Origin: Cyanobacteria bacterium SZAS-4
Lineage (GTDB): Bacteria > Cyanobacteriota > Vampirovibrionia > Obscuribacterales > Obscuribacteraceae
Length of the DNA: 64,000 nt
Direction: 5' to 3'
Assembly: GCA_018266255.1 (NCBI GenBank)
Contig: JAFEAT010000007.1
Span: forward strand, 427,858-491,857
Made by a program: the position numbers and the translations under genes. The notes beneath the pieces were generated by a model, which did no database searches, had not been told where the DNA came from, and saw only the letters and a list, made by a program, of their open reading frames with translations. Positions 35,922 to 45,907 of this stretch are shown piece after piece; within the stretch, counting starts at the first letter, position 1, and every line of letters begins with the position of its first letter.

Positions 35922-37501
35922 TGAGCAACTCCTACATTCGGTATCATGTCCAAAATAACTCCGTGGTTTTCACCTTTAAACTTTGCACTGACGCGCACCG
36001 AGCCGACAGGCCAGGTGGCATATTTTTCTGGAACTTTCCAACACATCGAACCATTCTTTTTGGTGCCCAACTCAATTGGCACACCTTCGTCGTAGTTCTT
36101 GGTTGGATCTTCGAAGTTCAAATAAACGTCGCCTTCTTTTAACTGCTCGCCAATCAGCTTCACTTCACTCAAAGGCGTTGGATGAGCGAGATTCAACACA
36201 ACAAACGGTTTGCGAACCGGCATAGAAAGCAAATCCGCTTCACTTTCAGGATAGACAAAGAAAGCGTGTTCTTTGTTCTGTCTCAGTTGGATGTCCGATG
36301 GCACGCAGTCGTTGATGACTGGCGGCAGGGTGTCTGCGGGCTTGTCCAGCGTGCGAGGACCAAGCGCGTCTTTATAGTTAGCTTCGATGTAATCAGCAGC
36401 CTTGACCGCATAGAAGTGGCAAGCCAGAGCGCCTGGATGTGAATTGACTGGATTGATCAGATACAAAAATTTCTGTGTCTCACTGCCGGGTGCTGCATGC
36501 GATGAGACATAAGCGACGAAGTCGTTGAGAATGTCGTAGAAAGGCATACCAGCAAGAGTGAAGGCCTGACGCACAGGAGCGTAACGATTCTCATAGTAAC
36601 GGCGAACGTTTTCGTAAAAGGCGCGACCTGTTAGATTTTCGTTCTTATCTTCGTTGGTCGCAAAAACTACAGCGTTTGGGAAAGTGATATAGAACGCGGG
36701 CACTCCAGATGCTTTCGAAAAATCAGCGACGTTGTGAACAGTTTTTTTGTAGTGCTCGAAGTTGTCACCTTCGACAATCTTTTGCTCCCAGTCACCAAAC
36801 TGCCAACCGTAGCGATCACCCGCGAGGATCTCTCCCCGTCGTTTTTTTCGTATCGCCAGAAGTTGCTCGGCCAAATTTGGAAATGCGCCCTCCATGACTT
36901 TAGTAACGCGCTCAGGGAAATCTTCATCCTTAGGAACGATCAGGGCCTTGCAGACTTTGCCGCCAGTCGGAGCAATCTGCTCACCCTCATCTGGATCGTT
37001 AGTCACATAGCCCCAGACAACCAGGTCAGGCTTATACTCTGGTATCAGCTTCTTCGCCCAACCCAGCTCACGCCATGTAGCTGCCCCGCGAAGACCAGCG
37101 CCGACTACTTCAACATCGTGATAGCCACGTCGTTCTAACTCCAACTGAAGCTGGCGCCACCAGATGGTGTTCAAGTTGGAGTAGCCGTGTCCCCAGACAT
37201 ACGAATCTCCAAGAACGAGAATGCGCTTCTTGGTTTTCTTTTCTGCAGAGACAGGAAACAAGTCGGAGCGCCAAACCGGGTTCACATCATCAGCTTTGTT
37301 GCGAACGTGCATCCAGTGCAGCAACTTTTCATTCTCAGCACGCCAGGCGGTGGATGCGATTTTGCCGTTGTCTTCCATGGACGGAATGACAAACGCGTCA
37401 ACAGCAAAGAACAAAACTAACAAACCAATGACGGAAAAAAGCAGATAGCGGACGGCTACTGCATTTCCTTTAGTCAGTTTTTTTATGACGGAGACGAACA
37501 T
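35918..37501 (-). CDS. SGNH/GDSL hydrolase-like membrane-anchored protein, first gene of operon
   Basis: A 527-residue paralogue of the protein at 31861-33411. A membrane helix (about 18-42) precedes RILVLGDSYVWGHGY with the block I Ser, then GAGLRGAATWRE and VVWGYVTNDPDEG. Similar length, domain layout and C-terminal beta-rich extension are present. It leads the operon and overlaps the carbamoyltransferase start by 4 bp. Having two related copies around one carbamoyltransferase suggests either two acceptor sites or a heteromeric surface enzyme. Substrate unknown. Confidence 0.82.
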   Translation of the reverse strand: MFVSVIKKLTKGNAVAVRYLLFSVIGLLVLFFAVDAFVIPSMEDNGKIASTAWRAENEKLLHWMHVRNKADDVNPVWRSDLFPVSAEKKTKKRILVLGDSYVWGHGYSNLNTIWWRQLQLELERRGYHDVEVVGAGLRGAATWRELGWAKKLIPEYKPDLVVWGYVTNDPDEGEQIAPTGGKVCKALIVPKDEDFPERVTKVMEGAFPNLAEQLLAIRKKRRGEILAGDRYGWQFGDWEQKIVEGDNFEHYKKTVHNVADFSKASGVPAFYITFPNAVVFATNEDKNENLTGRAFYENVRRYYENRYAPVRQAFTLAGMPFYDILNDFVAYVSSHAAPGSETQKFLYLINPVNSHPGALACHFYAVKAADYIEANYKDALGPRTLDKPADTLPPVINDCVPSDIQLRQNKEHAFFVYPESEADLLSMPVRKPFVVLNLAHPTPLSEVKLIGEQLKEGDVYLNFEDPTKNYDEGVPIELGTKKNGSMCWKVPEKYATWPVGSVRVSAKFKGENHGVILDMIPNVGVAQ

Positions 37502-37984
37502 TCCACTCCAAAAGGCTTGGATACTATATCCACATCGTTACCGGTTCGATGTCGCCTGGCACCGAAATTATACAAAAGCAGGACCCATGCCGTTGTTAGG
37601 AGCACCTAATTAATACAGGCGTGAGAACCCGCTAAGACACTGGACTTGGTTGGAAAGGGTTAAAAGGCTGATGGGATCGCACTTTCGCATAAACTAGAAA
37701 TTGGTAACGGAATGAAAGGAAATACTTCGCATATCGAACAGGATCGATTGTGAGAGGAAGTTAGTTTAATGTCTGTTCAAATCTGGCTTCCAGAGCGCCT
37801 CCTGACAAGCGTTAGATCCGAAAAACGCACCTTTGTTTGACACAATCCAAGCGTGCCAGGCATAGTTAAGGCAGGTCAAACTAAAATCGACGACGCAAAA
37901 TCGACCAATCTTGCCCTGGGAACAAATGGAAGTTGTCGACTTCAACTGATCTCAGGATGGTGGCACAGCCCCACCCGTAATACC
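37502..37984. other. Divergent intergenic region
   Basis: About 480 bp between the divergent SGNH operon and the alpha/beta hydrolase. Promoters for both must lie here. The hydrolase frame is open back to 37853, but the sequence before its signal peptide lacks protein-like features. No repeat, RNA gene or strong hairpin was seen. Confidence 0.5.
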
Positions 37985-38806
37985 ATGGAGACCCTCGTGC
38001 GCAGTTCAATTATCATTTTTACCATCGCTTTGCTTTCACTTTGCTTATCACAGCCAAGTTTCGCAAACTCGCGATTTGAAACAAACAGCATTACACCAAA
38101 CATTTTGGTGATTTACTTCCACTCGTACGGCAGCAACTATACTGAGGCATTTGACGCACCGTCGCCCGATGACAGTATCGCGAAAGCAATGTTGAAAGAC
38201 ATTCCTGGTGTAGCAATTCTCTCGATCGATCGCGAATCGAAGGCGGCAATAAACGGCAGTGATGGCTATCGAGAGGTATCTGAGCTGACAACACAGTGTT
38301 GGAACGATCACCCCAGCCTTAAACACATCGTCTTATGTGGCACCTCTCTTGGTGCCTACGAATCACTTGCTTATCTACATTACACACCGCAGCCCATTTT
38401 CGACAAAGTCTGCGGAATCATCTCAGTCGAACCAACTGACGATCTGGCTGACCTATTCTATAAGACCAGGTCTGCGAAAGTGCAAGAGCTACTGTTTTCC
38501 GCGTTTGGCGGAGATCCAATCAAAGAACCAGATTACTATCGCAGTCATAGCATTAAAACGCTGTTTTCAAATGTTCCAAATCGACCAGACATCAAGATTT
38601 GCATTGTCTCGGCAAAACGTGACCGTGTAGTGCCACCGTACCAACAAAAAAGACTGTGCAATACGCTACGAGAGAAAAAATTCCAGGTGCAACTGGTTGA
38701 AATCGACCGCGCTCACTCGGTAGCTGATTCAGGCATCTACGGAATTGCGCTTCACTACGTGACCGGCAGGTACGAAAGGAATTTGCAGCCACTAACTGTG
38801 AAGTAA
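37985..38806 (+). CDS. Secreted alpha/beta hydrolase-fold protein
   Basis: About 273 residues from the ATG at 37985, chosen because it starts a signal peptide (hydrophobic run IIIFTIALLSLCLS, cleavage near SFANS). LCGTSLGAYES is a nucleophile elbow (GxSxG), SAKRDRVVP supplies the acid and DRAHSV the His, so a full Ser-Asp-His triad is present. NILVIYFHSYGSN is the oxyanion-hole strand. It is a probable esterase or lipase in the periplasm or outside; the substrate is unknown. No clear RBS precedes the chosen start. It is convergent with carB. Confidence 0.75.
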   Translation: METLVRSSIIIFTIALLSLCLSQPSFANSRFETNSITPNILVIYFHSYGSNYTEAFDAPSPDDSIAKAMLKDIPGVAILSIDRESKAAINGSDGYREVSELTTQCWNDHPSLKHIVLCGTSLGAYESLAYLHYTPQPIFDKVCGIISVEPTDDLADLFYKTRSAKVQELLFSAFGGDPIKEPDYYRSHSIKTLFSNVPNRPDIKICIVSAKRDRVVPPYQQKRLCNTLREKKFQVQLVEIDRAHSVADSGIYGIALHYVTGRYERNLQPLTVK

Positions 38807-38889
38807 GCGCCTGCGTTCAAATTATCATCCTGTCCAGGCTCACATGGACGACGATTTAATTGACCTGTTCGTGCCTCGGCAGCTCCGCC

Positions 38890-41800
38890 TTAAGTCGTAG
38901 CCAAATTCTTTGCTGGTGGCACAAAACTGAGCGAGCCCTGTGCATGCAGGTCTTGCAGGCTAACAGGAGGCGCATTGTGTACTTGACCGCAATGGATCGA
39001 GATACCGATCTGTTTCGCTTCAGCCATGCTGACCGTGACAACTTTACCGAGATCGATTCCGGCGCGACGCAAATTGTGTTCGCGAGTTTCCAGCCCATCA
39101 ATCAAAGAAAGACTGACTATCAAATCGATGTTGTTGGCTTGCAAACCCGCGCGCGCCGATTCCATCGTTGATGTATCCAACACATTCAAATGAGGAGCGA
39201 AAAGGCTGTTAGACAAGGTGTCAGTGATAAACATCTTCAATCCGAGACTCGAATACTGTGTAATCAAATCTGCTGCTTGTGAAAGACATTCAGCCGTCGC
39301 TGAGAAAATGACCGATTTAGCATTTCGCGTCTCTCTGTTAGCGCCACTTTGAGCTTTAGCAAAGGCGCAGCAAGACTCATTTGCAATGCCCATTACTTCA
39401 CCTGTGGATCTCATTTCAGGTCCAAGGGCGATTGCAGATTGACGGAATTTGTCAAAAGGCAGAACTGGTGATTTTACAGCAACACAGGCAGCGCGCTCCT
39501 TCCACAGATGACTCAAAGAAGCAACTGACTCGCCCATGATCACGCGGGTACCGATGGAGGACCATGGTATGCCGCTAGCCTTCGAGACAAAAGGAATGGT
39601 GCGACTTGCTCGTGGGTTCGCTTCGATGACATAAACTTCGTCGTTTTGCACGGCGAATTGAATGTTGAGGAATCCTTTTACTGATAGTTCCGCCGCGATC
39701 GCCTTTGTGATCGCAATCATTTGCTCCACCATATGGGTGCTGAGGCTCTGTGGTGGCAAAAAACAAGAACTATCACCTGAGTGGATGCCCGCTTGTTCTA
39801 CGTGTTCCATGACTCCGGCAATGACTGTATCAACACCGTCTGAAATTGCATCGACATCAACTTCGATTGCATCAATCAAGAATCGATCGATAAGCACTCC
39901 AGCGGCAGCAGCAAAACCTGCGTTGAGGAATTTCTGCAGTTGCTCTGGTCCATGAACGACTTGCATCGCTCTTCCGCCAAGAACGTAGCTTGGACGAATC
40001 AAGACTGGATAACCGATGGTCGACGCTACAGAGGTGGCTTCCTGCACCGAATACGCCACCGCACCGGCAGGACGCTTCAATCCCAATCTGTTCAGCAAAC
40101 CGATAAACGCGTCTCGATCTTCTGCAAGATTGATTGAATCAACCGATGTACCGAGCAACTTGTATCCGCGAGCTTTGAGTGCAGACGCCAGTTTCAGCGG
40201 TGTCTGTCCACCCATCTGAATGATGATGCCAGGGTTGCCCTCGCGCAGAACAATGTTTGAAACATCCTCCAGTGTGATCGGTTCAAAATACAATTTACTG
40301 GAAACATCATAATCAGTAGACACAGTCTCTGGATTGCAGTTCACCATGATTGGTGTCAATCCACGTTCTTTCAAACACAGACTGGCTTGCACGCAGCAAT
40401 AATCGAACTCGATTCCTTGCCCGATTCGATTAGGACCACTACCTAAGATGATTACCTTTTCTGAGCTATCTTCGGACAAAACTTCTTCGCTGTCCTCAGC
40501 GCCATAAGAGGAATACATATAATTGGATGTAGTTGGAAACTCGCTCGCGCAAGTGTCGACCTTTCGATACGACGGCTGCACATCAAGAGCCTGACGCAAA
40601 GCGAAGATGGCATCTTCTGTGACACTTGGATCATGCTCTGCAAAAATCTTGGCGATTTGTGCGTCGCCAAAACCCATTGCCTTCAAACCAGTAAGTTCGT
40701 CCCTGGTCAAAAGTTCAAGCACATTACCTGAAGACGTTCGAGCCATCTGACCGAGGCGTCGGTCAATCACAAAAATTTCGTGCAAGTTGTCGAGGAACCA
40801 GCCATCAAAAGCACTCAGCTCTTTGATTTCTTCGACAGTGAATCCAGCGTTGAAAGCCCCCCACACGTCGATCAATCTAAAACGGGAGCGTTCTGTCATG
40901 CGCTCTTTCCAGACATTTTTGTCAGCAGAGACACGTCCTGGAATTTGAGCAAATCCATTTACGCCCAGTTCCAAACTACGGAAAGCTTTTTGCAGCGACT
41001 CTTGAAAGGTAGAGCCGATGCCCATCGACTCGCCTACGGACTTCATTTGCGTGCCGAGAATTTCTGAGCTACCTGAGAATTTACCGAATTCGAATCGAGG
41101 CAACTTGGTTACAACGTAATCCAGCACAGGTTCGAAACAAGCAGAAACATCGCCAACTATATCGTTGCGAATTTCATCGAGTGTTAGACCCACCGCCAAT
41201 TTCGCGGCTATCTTAGCGATTGGATAACCAGTCGCTTTACTGGCCAGAGCCGACGATCGTGATACGCGCGGGTTCATTTCGATCACAACAAACTGACCGG
41301 TAACTGGATTGATAGCGAATTGGATGTTCGATCCACCGCAATCAATTCCAACTGCACGGATGATTTTCTTAGAAGCTTCTCTTAAAACTTGAAATTCAGG
41401 ATCTGACAGTGTTTGCACGGGCGCGACAGTGATCGAATCTCCAGTGTGGATTCCCATCGGATCGATGTTTTCGATCGTGCAAACAACAATAAAGTTATCA
41501 GCCTTGTCGCGAACAACTTCGAATTCCAACTCTTTCCAGCCGACAATGCTCTCTTCCAAAAGCACTTTGCCAACGGGGCTAGCCTGCAGACCGTCTTCGC
41601 AAACTCTGACAAGTTCCGCTTCACTATGAGCGATACCACTGCCACTGCCGCCAAGGGTGAAGGCTGGGCGAACAATTACTGGAAAGCCCAGCTCTTTGGC
41701 GATTTCATGGATTGAATCGAGCGACTGAATGGTAGCCGATTTCGGCAAGGGCATGCCGATCTCAATCATTTTTGCCTTGAACAGTTCTCTGTCTTCAGCT

Positions 41801-42174
41801 ACTTCGATGGATTCGAGCGAAGCGCCAATCAATTCCACTCCGAGTTCTTCGAGGCATCCTGAATTGGCTAAATCTACCGCAACGTTCAGTGCAGTCTGTC
41901 CACCCACAGTAGGCAGCAAGGCATCTGGACGCTCGATTTCAATAATTTTTCTGACGTCTGCGGCGGTCAACGGCTCGATGTAGGTCTTAGTGGCTCGACC
42001 GGGGTCAGTCATAATCGTGGCGGGGTTCGAGTTGACCAGGATAACTTCGTATCCTTCGTCTTTCAGAGCTTTGCAAGCTTGGGTCCCTGAGTAGTCGAAC
42101 TCACAAGCTTGTCCAATTCTGATCGGTCCGGCTCCAAGTACTAAGACTTTAGTAAGGTCAGATCTTTTTGGCAT
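38890..42174 (-). CDS. carB: Carbamoyl phosphate synthase large subunit
   Basis: A 1094-residue protein of the expected length. It has two homologous ATP-grasp halves, each opening with a GAGP/GSGP.RIGQ motif ([21 protein letters not shown] at the start, and [20 protein letters not shown] near residue 568). Residues from about 950 form the allosteric MGS-like domain. Together with the small subunit (carA, not in this window) it makes carbamoyl phosphate from glutamine, bicarbonate and two ATP for pyrimidine and arginine synthesis. The nearby carbamoyltransferase operon would use the same product. It seems to be a lone gene, separated from the hydrolase by about 80 bp. Confidence 0.97.
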   Translation of the reverse strand: MPKRSDLTKVLVLGAGPIRIGQACEFDYSGTQACKALKDEGYEVILVNSNPATIMTDPGRATKTYIEPLTAADVRKIIEIERPDALLPTVGGQTALNVAVDLANSGCLEELGVELIGASLESIEVAEDRELFKAKMIEIGMPLPKSATIQSLDSIHEIAKELGFPVIVRPAFTLGGSGSGIAHSEAELVRVCEDGLQASPVGKVLLEESIVGWKELEFEVVRDKADNFIVVCTIENIDPMGIHTGDSITVAPVQTLSDPEFQVLREASKKIIRAVGIDCGGSNIQFAINPVTGQFVVIEMNPRVSRSSALASKATGYPIAKIAAKLAVGLTLDEIRNDIVGDVSACFEPVLDYVVTKLPRFEFGKFSGSSEILGTQMKSVGESMGIGSTFQESLQKAFRSLELGVNGFAQIPGRVSADKNVWKERMTERSRFRLIDVWGAFNAGFTVEEIKELSAFDGWFLDNLHEIFVIDRRLGQMARTSSGNVLELLTRDELTGLKAMGFGDAQIAKIFAEHDPSVTEDAIFALRQALDVQPSYRKVDTCASEFPTTSNYMYSSYGAEDSEEVLSEDSSEKVIILGSGPNRIGQGIEFDYCCVQASLCLKERGLTPIMVNCNPETVSTDYDVSSKLYFEPITLEDVSNIVLREGNPGIIIQMGGQTPLKLASALKARGYKLLGTSVDSINLAEDRDAFIGLLNRLGLKRPAGAVAYSVQEATSVASTIGYPVLIRPSYVLGGRAMQVVHGPEQLQKFLNAGFAAAAGVLIDRFLIDAIEVDVDAISDGVDTVIAGVMEHVEQAGIHSGDSSCFLPPQSLSTHMVEQMIAITKAIAAELSVKGFLNIQFAVQNDEVYVIEANPRASRTIPFVSKASGIPWSSIGTRVIMGESVASLSHLWKERAACVAVKSPVLPFDKFRQSAIALGPEMRSTGEVMGIANESCCAFAKAQSGANRETRNAKSVIFSATAECLSQAADLITQYSSLGLKMFITDTLSNSLFAPHLNVLDTSTMESARAGLQANNIDLIVSLSLIDGLETREHNLRRAGIDLGKVVTVSMAEAKQIGISIHCGQVHNAPPVSLQDLHAQGSLSFVPPAKNLATT

Positions 42175-42609
42175 TTCTTACCGATGGGAAACCATGTGTG
42201 GACGGGGCTTTCATAGATCAGACGGTATTATACCGAAGAGGCAAAGAGGAAAGGTTAGTGACACCTAAGTCAGCACTTGCAATCCTCCAGATTTTGCCAA
42301 AACAGATTAGAGCGAATTTAAAAACCGGCTGTTTTACTGGCTCGAGACATACTTTGATAGCAAGAACATATTGACTACAGGTATGACATGCGCCTGATCT
42401 TCAAAACAATGTTTTCAATAATGATAGGGAGTTAAATTCGCATCTCAAAAGAGACTTTTCCAATCTATCAATTGCTTAAGATTGAGAAACTCAAAGTTGG
42501 TTTGCGAAAAGCGACGACCGCCGTGTTAACCGGTCTTCTAATAGACTGTAAGCGAAAGGCTCAGCTGCATATATGCTTGAGTGAGCGCATGGATGGAACG
42601 GAGAACAAG
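42175..42609. other. Divergent intergenic region upstream of carB
   Basis: About 435 bp between carB and the start chosen for the small gene at 42610. The frame of that gene is open from a TTG at 42472, but the extra residues look unlike a protein domain. No pyrimidine-responsive attenuator hairpin or riboswitch was recognised. Confidence 0.45.
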
Positions 42610-42978
42610 ATGTTGGAATCAGAAACAGATACGCAAAAAAGCCTAATTGACTTGCAGCGACGAATCACAGCGCTGGAAGAGAAGTTCCAGCAAGAAAAGC
42701 CGCAAGGTGAATTTGCCCTGCAGATTGGTAGTCAGACGTTTGAACCAAACACCATCAAAGTAGGTGCTGGCTCAGGTATTCGTTATTTCTTTTTTCAGTT
42801 GCACAATGACAGCGGGTACGACCAGGTCGTAGACGATTTAACCACCAGGATTGCTCAAGAAACGACCTACATCGAGAACGGTGAAACAGTCTTCAAAGGT
42901 CGAACTGTGGAGATTTGGCAAGACTTACGCGACGCCGACTTTTGGTGGGCGAAAGTGGAAGTTGAAGCATTCACCTAA
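42610..42978 (+). CDS. Small coiled-coil protein of unknown function
   Basis: About 122 residues from the ATG at 42610, which has GGAG at a 6-nt spacing; an ATG at 42589 and a TTG at 42472 are in frame but lack good ribosome-binding sites. Residues 5-35 are a predicted coiled coil (KSLIDLQRRITALEEKFQQE). The remainder is a compact mixed domain rich in aromatic residues (YFFFQLHND, FWWAKVEVEAF). No known family was recognised. It is followed at once by a 36-bp tandem repeat. Confidence 0.65.
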   Translation: MLESETDTQKSLIDLQRRITALEEKFQQEKPQGEFALQIGSQTFEPNTIKVGAGSGIRYFFFQLHNDSGYDQVVDDLTTRIAQETTYIENGETVFKGRTVEIWQDLRDADFWWAKVEVEAFT

Positions 42979-42984
42979 TCCGTT

Positions 42985-43080
42985 GACCGATATCAGTTTG
43001 CGATCCAACTTGCGAGCCTTAACCGATATCAGCTAGCGATCCAACTTGCGAGCCTTAACCGATATCAGCTAGCGATCCTC
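42985..43080. repeat. 36-bp tandem repeat, 2.7 copies, with GATATC motif
   Basis: Units at 42985-43020 and 43021-43056 and a partial third to about 43080. Each begins ACCGATATCAG and continues with GCGATCCAACTTGCGAGC. It starts 6 bp after the stop of the small gene at 42610. The ACCGATATCAGCTA core recurs at 50569. Confidence 0.88.
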
Positions 43081-43112
43081 CAACCGACATCAACGCACAG
43101 TCAGCCGGTTTC

Positions 43113-43628
43113 CTAAAAATCAGTCGCAACAAATTTCCACTGAAACTTTGAGGTTTCATCTTTCGGCTGAATTTGCACATCATTGCGCGAAGTTCCGTTG
43201 GCCACACAACACAATGAATCGCCGTTGCGATCCACGCTGCGAATCAGCAGATCATCGCCTTGCGATTGCAATATGTAGGTCGAGGGGCTGGAGTCCAGCA
43301 TCGATGTGTGATTAGGTGCCGGAAAAGGTGCCAGATACAACTTTGTCGAATCACCGGCAAGACGAATGGTATAGCGATTGGTCGGTTGTTTTGTTTTTGG
43401 ATCGATCTTCCGAGTCACAGTCCACTTTTGCATTCCACTCTTCGTGTACTCTGAAAGGTAGACATTCTGCCCTGGCGTTCCGCCCAACGGCTCCAGCGCC
43501 TGATCGTTCAAAGCGTTCAGGATGAAATATGTGCCGGTGTTTGGCAGATCTGCACTGAATGCGGCGTTTGGCGCCACCAGACCGAGTGCAAAGAGTGCGG
43601 AAAGAATAGTTGGCTTGAGTGATTTCAA
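43113..43628 (-). CDS. Secreted ricin-type beta-trefoil lectin-like protein
   Basis: About 171 residues from a TTG at 43628, chosen because it has AGGAG at 43636-43640 (7-nt spacing) and starts a signal peptide ending NAAFSA; a longer frame to 43694 lacks both. The mature part is one beta-trefoil-like domain: GTYFILNALNDQALEP, then MQKWTV and FQWKFV, matching the QxW repeats of ricin-B-type lectins, with Asn-Asp loops. These domains bind sugars. It is a lone small exported protein, probably bound to a surface glycan. Confidence 0.68.
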   Translation of the reverse strand: MKSLKPTILSALFALGLVAPNAAFSADLPNTGTYFILNALNDQALEPLGGTPGQNVYLSEYTKSGMQKWTVTRKIDPKTKQPTNRYTIRLAGDSTKLYLAPFPAPNHTSMLDSSPSTYILQSQGDDLLIRSVDRNGDSLCCVANGTSRNDVQIQPKDETSKFQWKFVATDF

Positions 43629-43635
43629 TGTGGAT

Positions 43636-43640
43636 CTCCT
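43636..43640 (-). promoter_or_regulatory. Ribosome-binding site setting a TTG start
   Basis: On the minus strand AGGAG lies 7 nt before the TTG at 43628. No comparable site precedes the upstream ATG at 43694, so it decides the start of the lectin-like gene. Confidence 0.6.
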
Positions 43641-43853
43641 GGGTCGTAGAGGCGTGAACAGCCTTCGATTGCTGTTCTGCTCAATAAAATACAAGACTGC
43701 GGCTATCTACGCTAGCTCGTCAATTGAGTTGAGCGACCATTCACTGTTTTAGCGATGACCGACCGGCAGGCTTGCGGCAATAAGGGTAATATAGCGAAAG
43801 GGACCAACGGAATCCAAACTTAGCATCCAGTCAAAATTCGGAAGTTAAACGGT

Positions 43854-44597
43854 TTGAAATTTCTAGTTTCACTCTCAATTTTAGTTAGTCTCTTCCTATT
43901 TGGCTTGGATTGTTGGGCACTTCCGCCGGTGGCGCAAAGCGGTGCAAAAGTAAGAGCAATACAGCTGAAGCAATCGCACTACTTCTTTGGCAATCTCGAC
44001 ATCATTGCCTCCAAATCTTCGATTCGAATGGAAGACACTGGGTCTTGGAAGTTTGTGCTTGTCGCCAACGCACCTGATTGGAAAGTGACTGTTTTCAGAA
44101 ACGATGACAAGCTTTACTACACTTGTCCACTTAAAACATTTCTTGAAGGAGGATTGGTTTCACAGTTGCTGGTTGGAAAGAAATCCGCGTCCTTTGGACC
44201 CGGACAAGAAGAGCCGACGACCGCAATTATTGGGGGAGTGAAAGTGAAGAAAGTGGTGGCGAGGTACGCGCTTTGCGAGTATTTGCCAACTGACACATTG
44301 GTGGCACCGGAAATAACTCAAATCATTTATGAAACCCTGCGAATGCCGATGAATGGTGGCATCTGTCTGCGATTTGTGCAAGACAAGGGTGGCACAGACT
44401 GGATGACAGGTCTGAAAGAGTCTGGTGAACACATCATGCTGTCGACTCAAAGTGCGAAGATGGTGACCGTTCCAAGCACAACTTTCGATGCTCCGGTCGG
44501 CTACAAAAAATCAAAGTCACTGCGCGAAGTTTTGATCAGCAATGAATCGCGCGAATCCAGCACCGATGCGCGGGACCTTTTCGAAATTAAACGATGA
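43854..44597 (+). CDS. Secreted protein of unknown function
   Basis: A 247-residue protein with a TTG start and a clear signal peptide (MKFLVSLSILVSLFLFGLD, Ala-x-Ala-like site near CWALPP). The mature part is beta-rich with alternating Trp, Lys and Val (WKVTVFRNDDKLYYTCPLK), a pattern like periplasmic beta-sheet carrier proteins such as LolA, but no motif confirms this. It is divergent from the lectin-like gene with about 225 bp between, and its stop is 17 bp from that of the convergent MFS gene. Confidence 0.7.
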   Translation: MKFLVSLSILVSLFLFGLDCWALPPVAQSGAKVRAIQLKQSHYFFGNLDIIASKSSIRMEDTGSWKFVLVANAPDWKVTVFRNDDKLYYTCPLKTFLEGGLVSQLLVGKKSASFGPGQEEPTTAIIGGVKVKKVVARYALCEYLPTDTLVAPEITQIIYETLRMPMNGGICLRFVQDKGGTDWMTGLKESGEHIMLSTQSAKMVTVPSTTFDAPVGYKKSKSLREVLISNESRESSTDARDLFEIKR

Positions 44598-44614
44598 TTG
44601 CGTAGAACGATGAA

Positions 44615-45907
44615 CTACTCGATCCCTGCATTCGCTTGTTCGTCAGCCAGAATTTGCTTTGATAGACCGATTCTTGCAGTTCTGACAGAGAGCAGATACA
44701 AGACACCAGAAGACAAACAAACGACGCCACAGACTGCCACCGTCAGTGGTGCGCCCCAACGACTGGCGCAAAGTCCCACAATGTAACTGCCAAATGGTGC
44801 CATTCCGAGCAAAACCATCATGTAGATGCTCATAACGCGTCCACGCAGTCGATCAGACACTGCCAGCTGCAGCAAGGAATGTCCACCACTCATTTGCGTC
44901 GTCATCGACAATCCAATCACAGAGGCAAGTGCAAGAGAAATCCACAAATTGCGCGAGAAACAAAAAGCGATCAAGGCGCAACTGAAAGCAACGCTTGCGA
45001 AACCGACAGCGTATTTCAGAAACTCTCCGCTTCCACGATGAGCCAAATTGAGAGCGGCAAGAAAAGCGCCAACTCCGGCCACTGCCCTCAACGCTCCCAG
45101 TGTTTTCACGTCGCCTCCGAGAATTTCGTGAGCGAACAAGGGTAGCAACACCGTGAACTGTAGACCAAACAAACTCAATACAACGGCGAGCAGAAGCACT
45201 CGACGAACAGACGCTTCATGCCAGACGAATTTAAGCGCTTCTGTGACATGCTGCGAATCTGCGTGGCTGACCTTTTCGCGTTTTTCTACTTTCAAAAGTG
45301 CAATCGCTATGATTGCCGCCAGGAAACTGATTGCGTTGATGACAAAACAAATACCTTCACCAGCCGCTGCCACGAGCATCCCACCAACTGCCGGACCGAC
45401 TGTGCGAGCGCCTTGAAATAGTGATGAATTGAGACTGATTGCGTTTACCAAATTTTCTCGATCTACAAGATCGACAAGAAGTGCTTGTCTCGAAGGCACT
45501 TCGAATGCGCTACAAGTGCCAACCCAGGCGGCAAGACAAATCGCCTGCCAGATCTGCAATTGATTTGTCAGAGTCAAATACGCAAGAACGATCGCCTGAA
45601 GCATGGCCAAAGTTTGCGTGCAGAGCAACATCTTTTTGCGATCGCACTTATCCGCAAGTGAACCGCCTAACAGACCGAACAACAACATCGGCAAGAGATT
45701 TGCGCTTTCAACTTGCGCGAGTGCTACGGGAGAATGAGTCATTCGATAGACGAGCCAACTCAGTGCCACACCTTGCATCCAGGTTCCGGACAGGGAGACC
45801 ATTTGTCCAATGAAGTAGATCCGAAAGTTTCGATGTTTGAGCGAACGAAAAGTTTGATCGAATCCTTTCTTCAAACTGGTTGGTGATTTTTCTGCTTGCA
45901 TAGTCAC
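44615..45907 (-). CDS. MFS transporter, DHA3/EntS-like exporter
   Basis: About 430 residues with 12 hydrophobic segments. LADKCDRKKMLL is the cytoplasmic loop 2-3 motif of MFS proteins, and the N-terminal FRSLKHRNFRIYFIGQMVSLSGTWMQ is typical of the MFS_3/DHA3 group that exports siderophores or drugs by proton antiport. The start is a GTG at 45907 that overlaps the upstream gene by 4 bp, or the ATG at 45901 just after it. It is co-transcribed with the cysteine-cluster protein at 45904-47121. The exported molecule is unknown. Confidence 0.9.
   Translation of the reverse strand: MTMQAEKSPTSLKKGFDQTFRSLKHRNFRIYFIGQMVSLSGTWMQGVALSWLVYRMTHSPVALAQVESANLLPMLLFGLLGGSLADKCDRKKMLLCTQTLAMLQAIVLAYLTLTNQLQIWQAICLAAWVGTCSAFEVPSRQALLVDLVDRENLVNAISLNSSLFQGARTVGPAVGGMLVAAAGEGICFVINAISFLAAIIAIALLKVEKREKVSHADSQHVTEALKFVWHEASVRRVLLLAVVLSLFGLQFTVLLPLFAHEILGGDVKTLGALRAVAGVGAFLAALNLAHRGSGEFLKYAVGFASVAFSCALIAFCFSRNLWISLALASVIGLSMTTQMSGGHSLLQLAVSDRLRGRVMSIYMMVLLGMAPFGSYIVGLCASRWGAPLTVAVCGVVCLSSGVLYLLSVRTARIGLSKQILADEQANAGIE

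Noticed and set aside
38890..42174. Possible fusion of carB with another enzyme
   Set aside because: The length and domain order match an ordinary CarB with two ATP-grasp halves and an MGS domain.
42985..43080. Possible CRISPR array
   Set aside because: Repeats are directly adjacent with no spacers, only 2.7 copies, and no cas genes are present.
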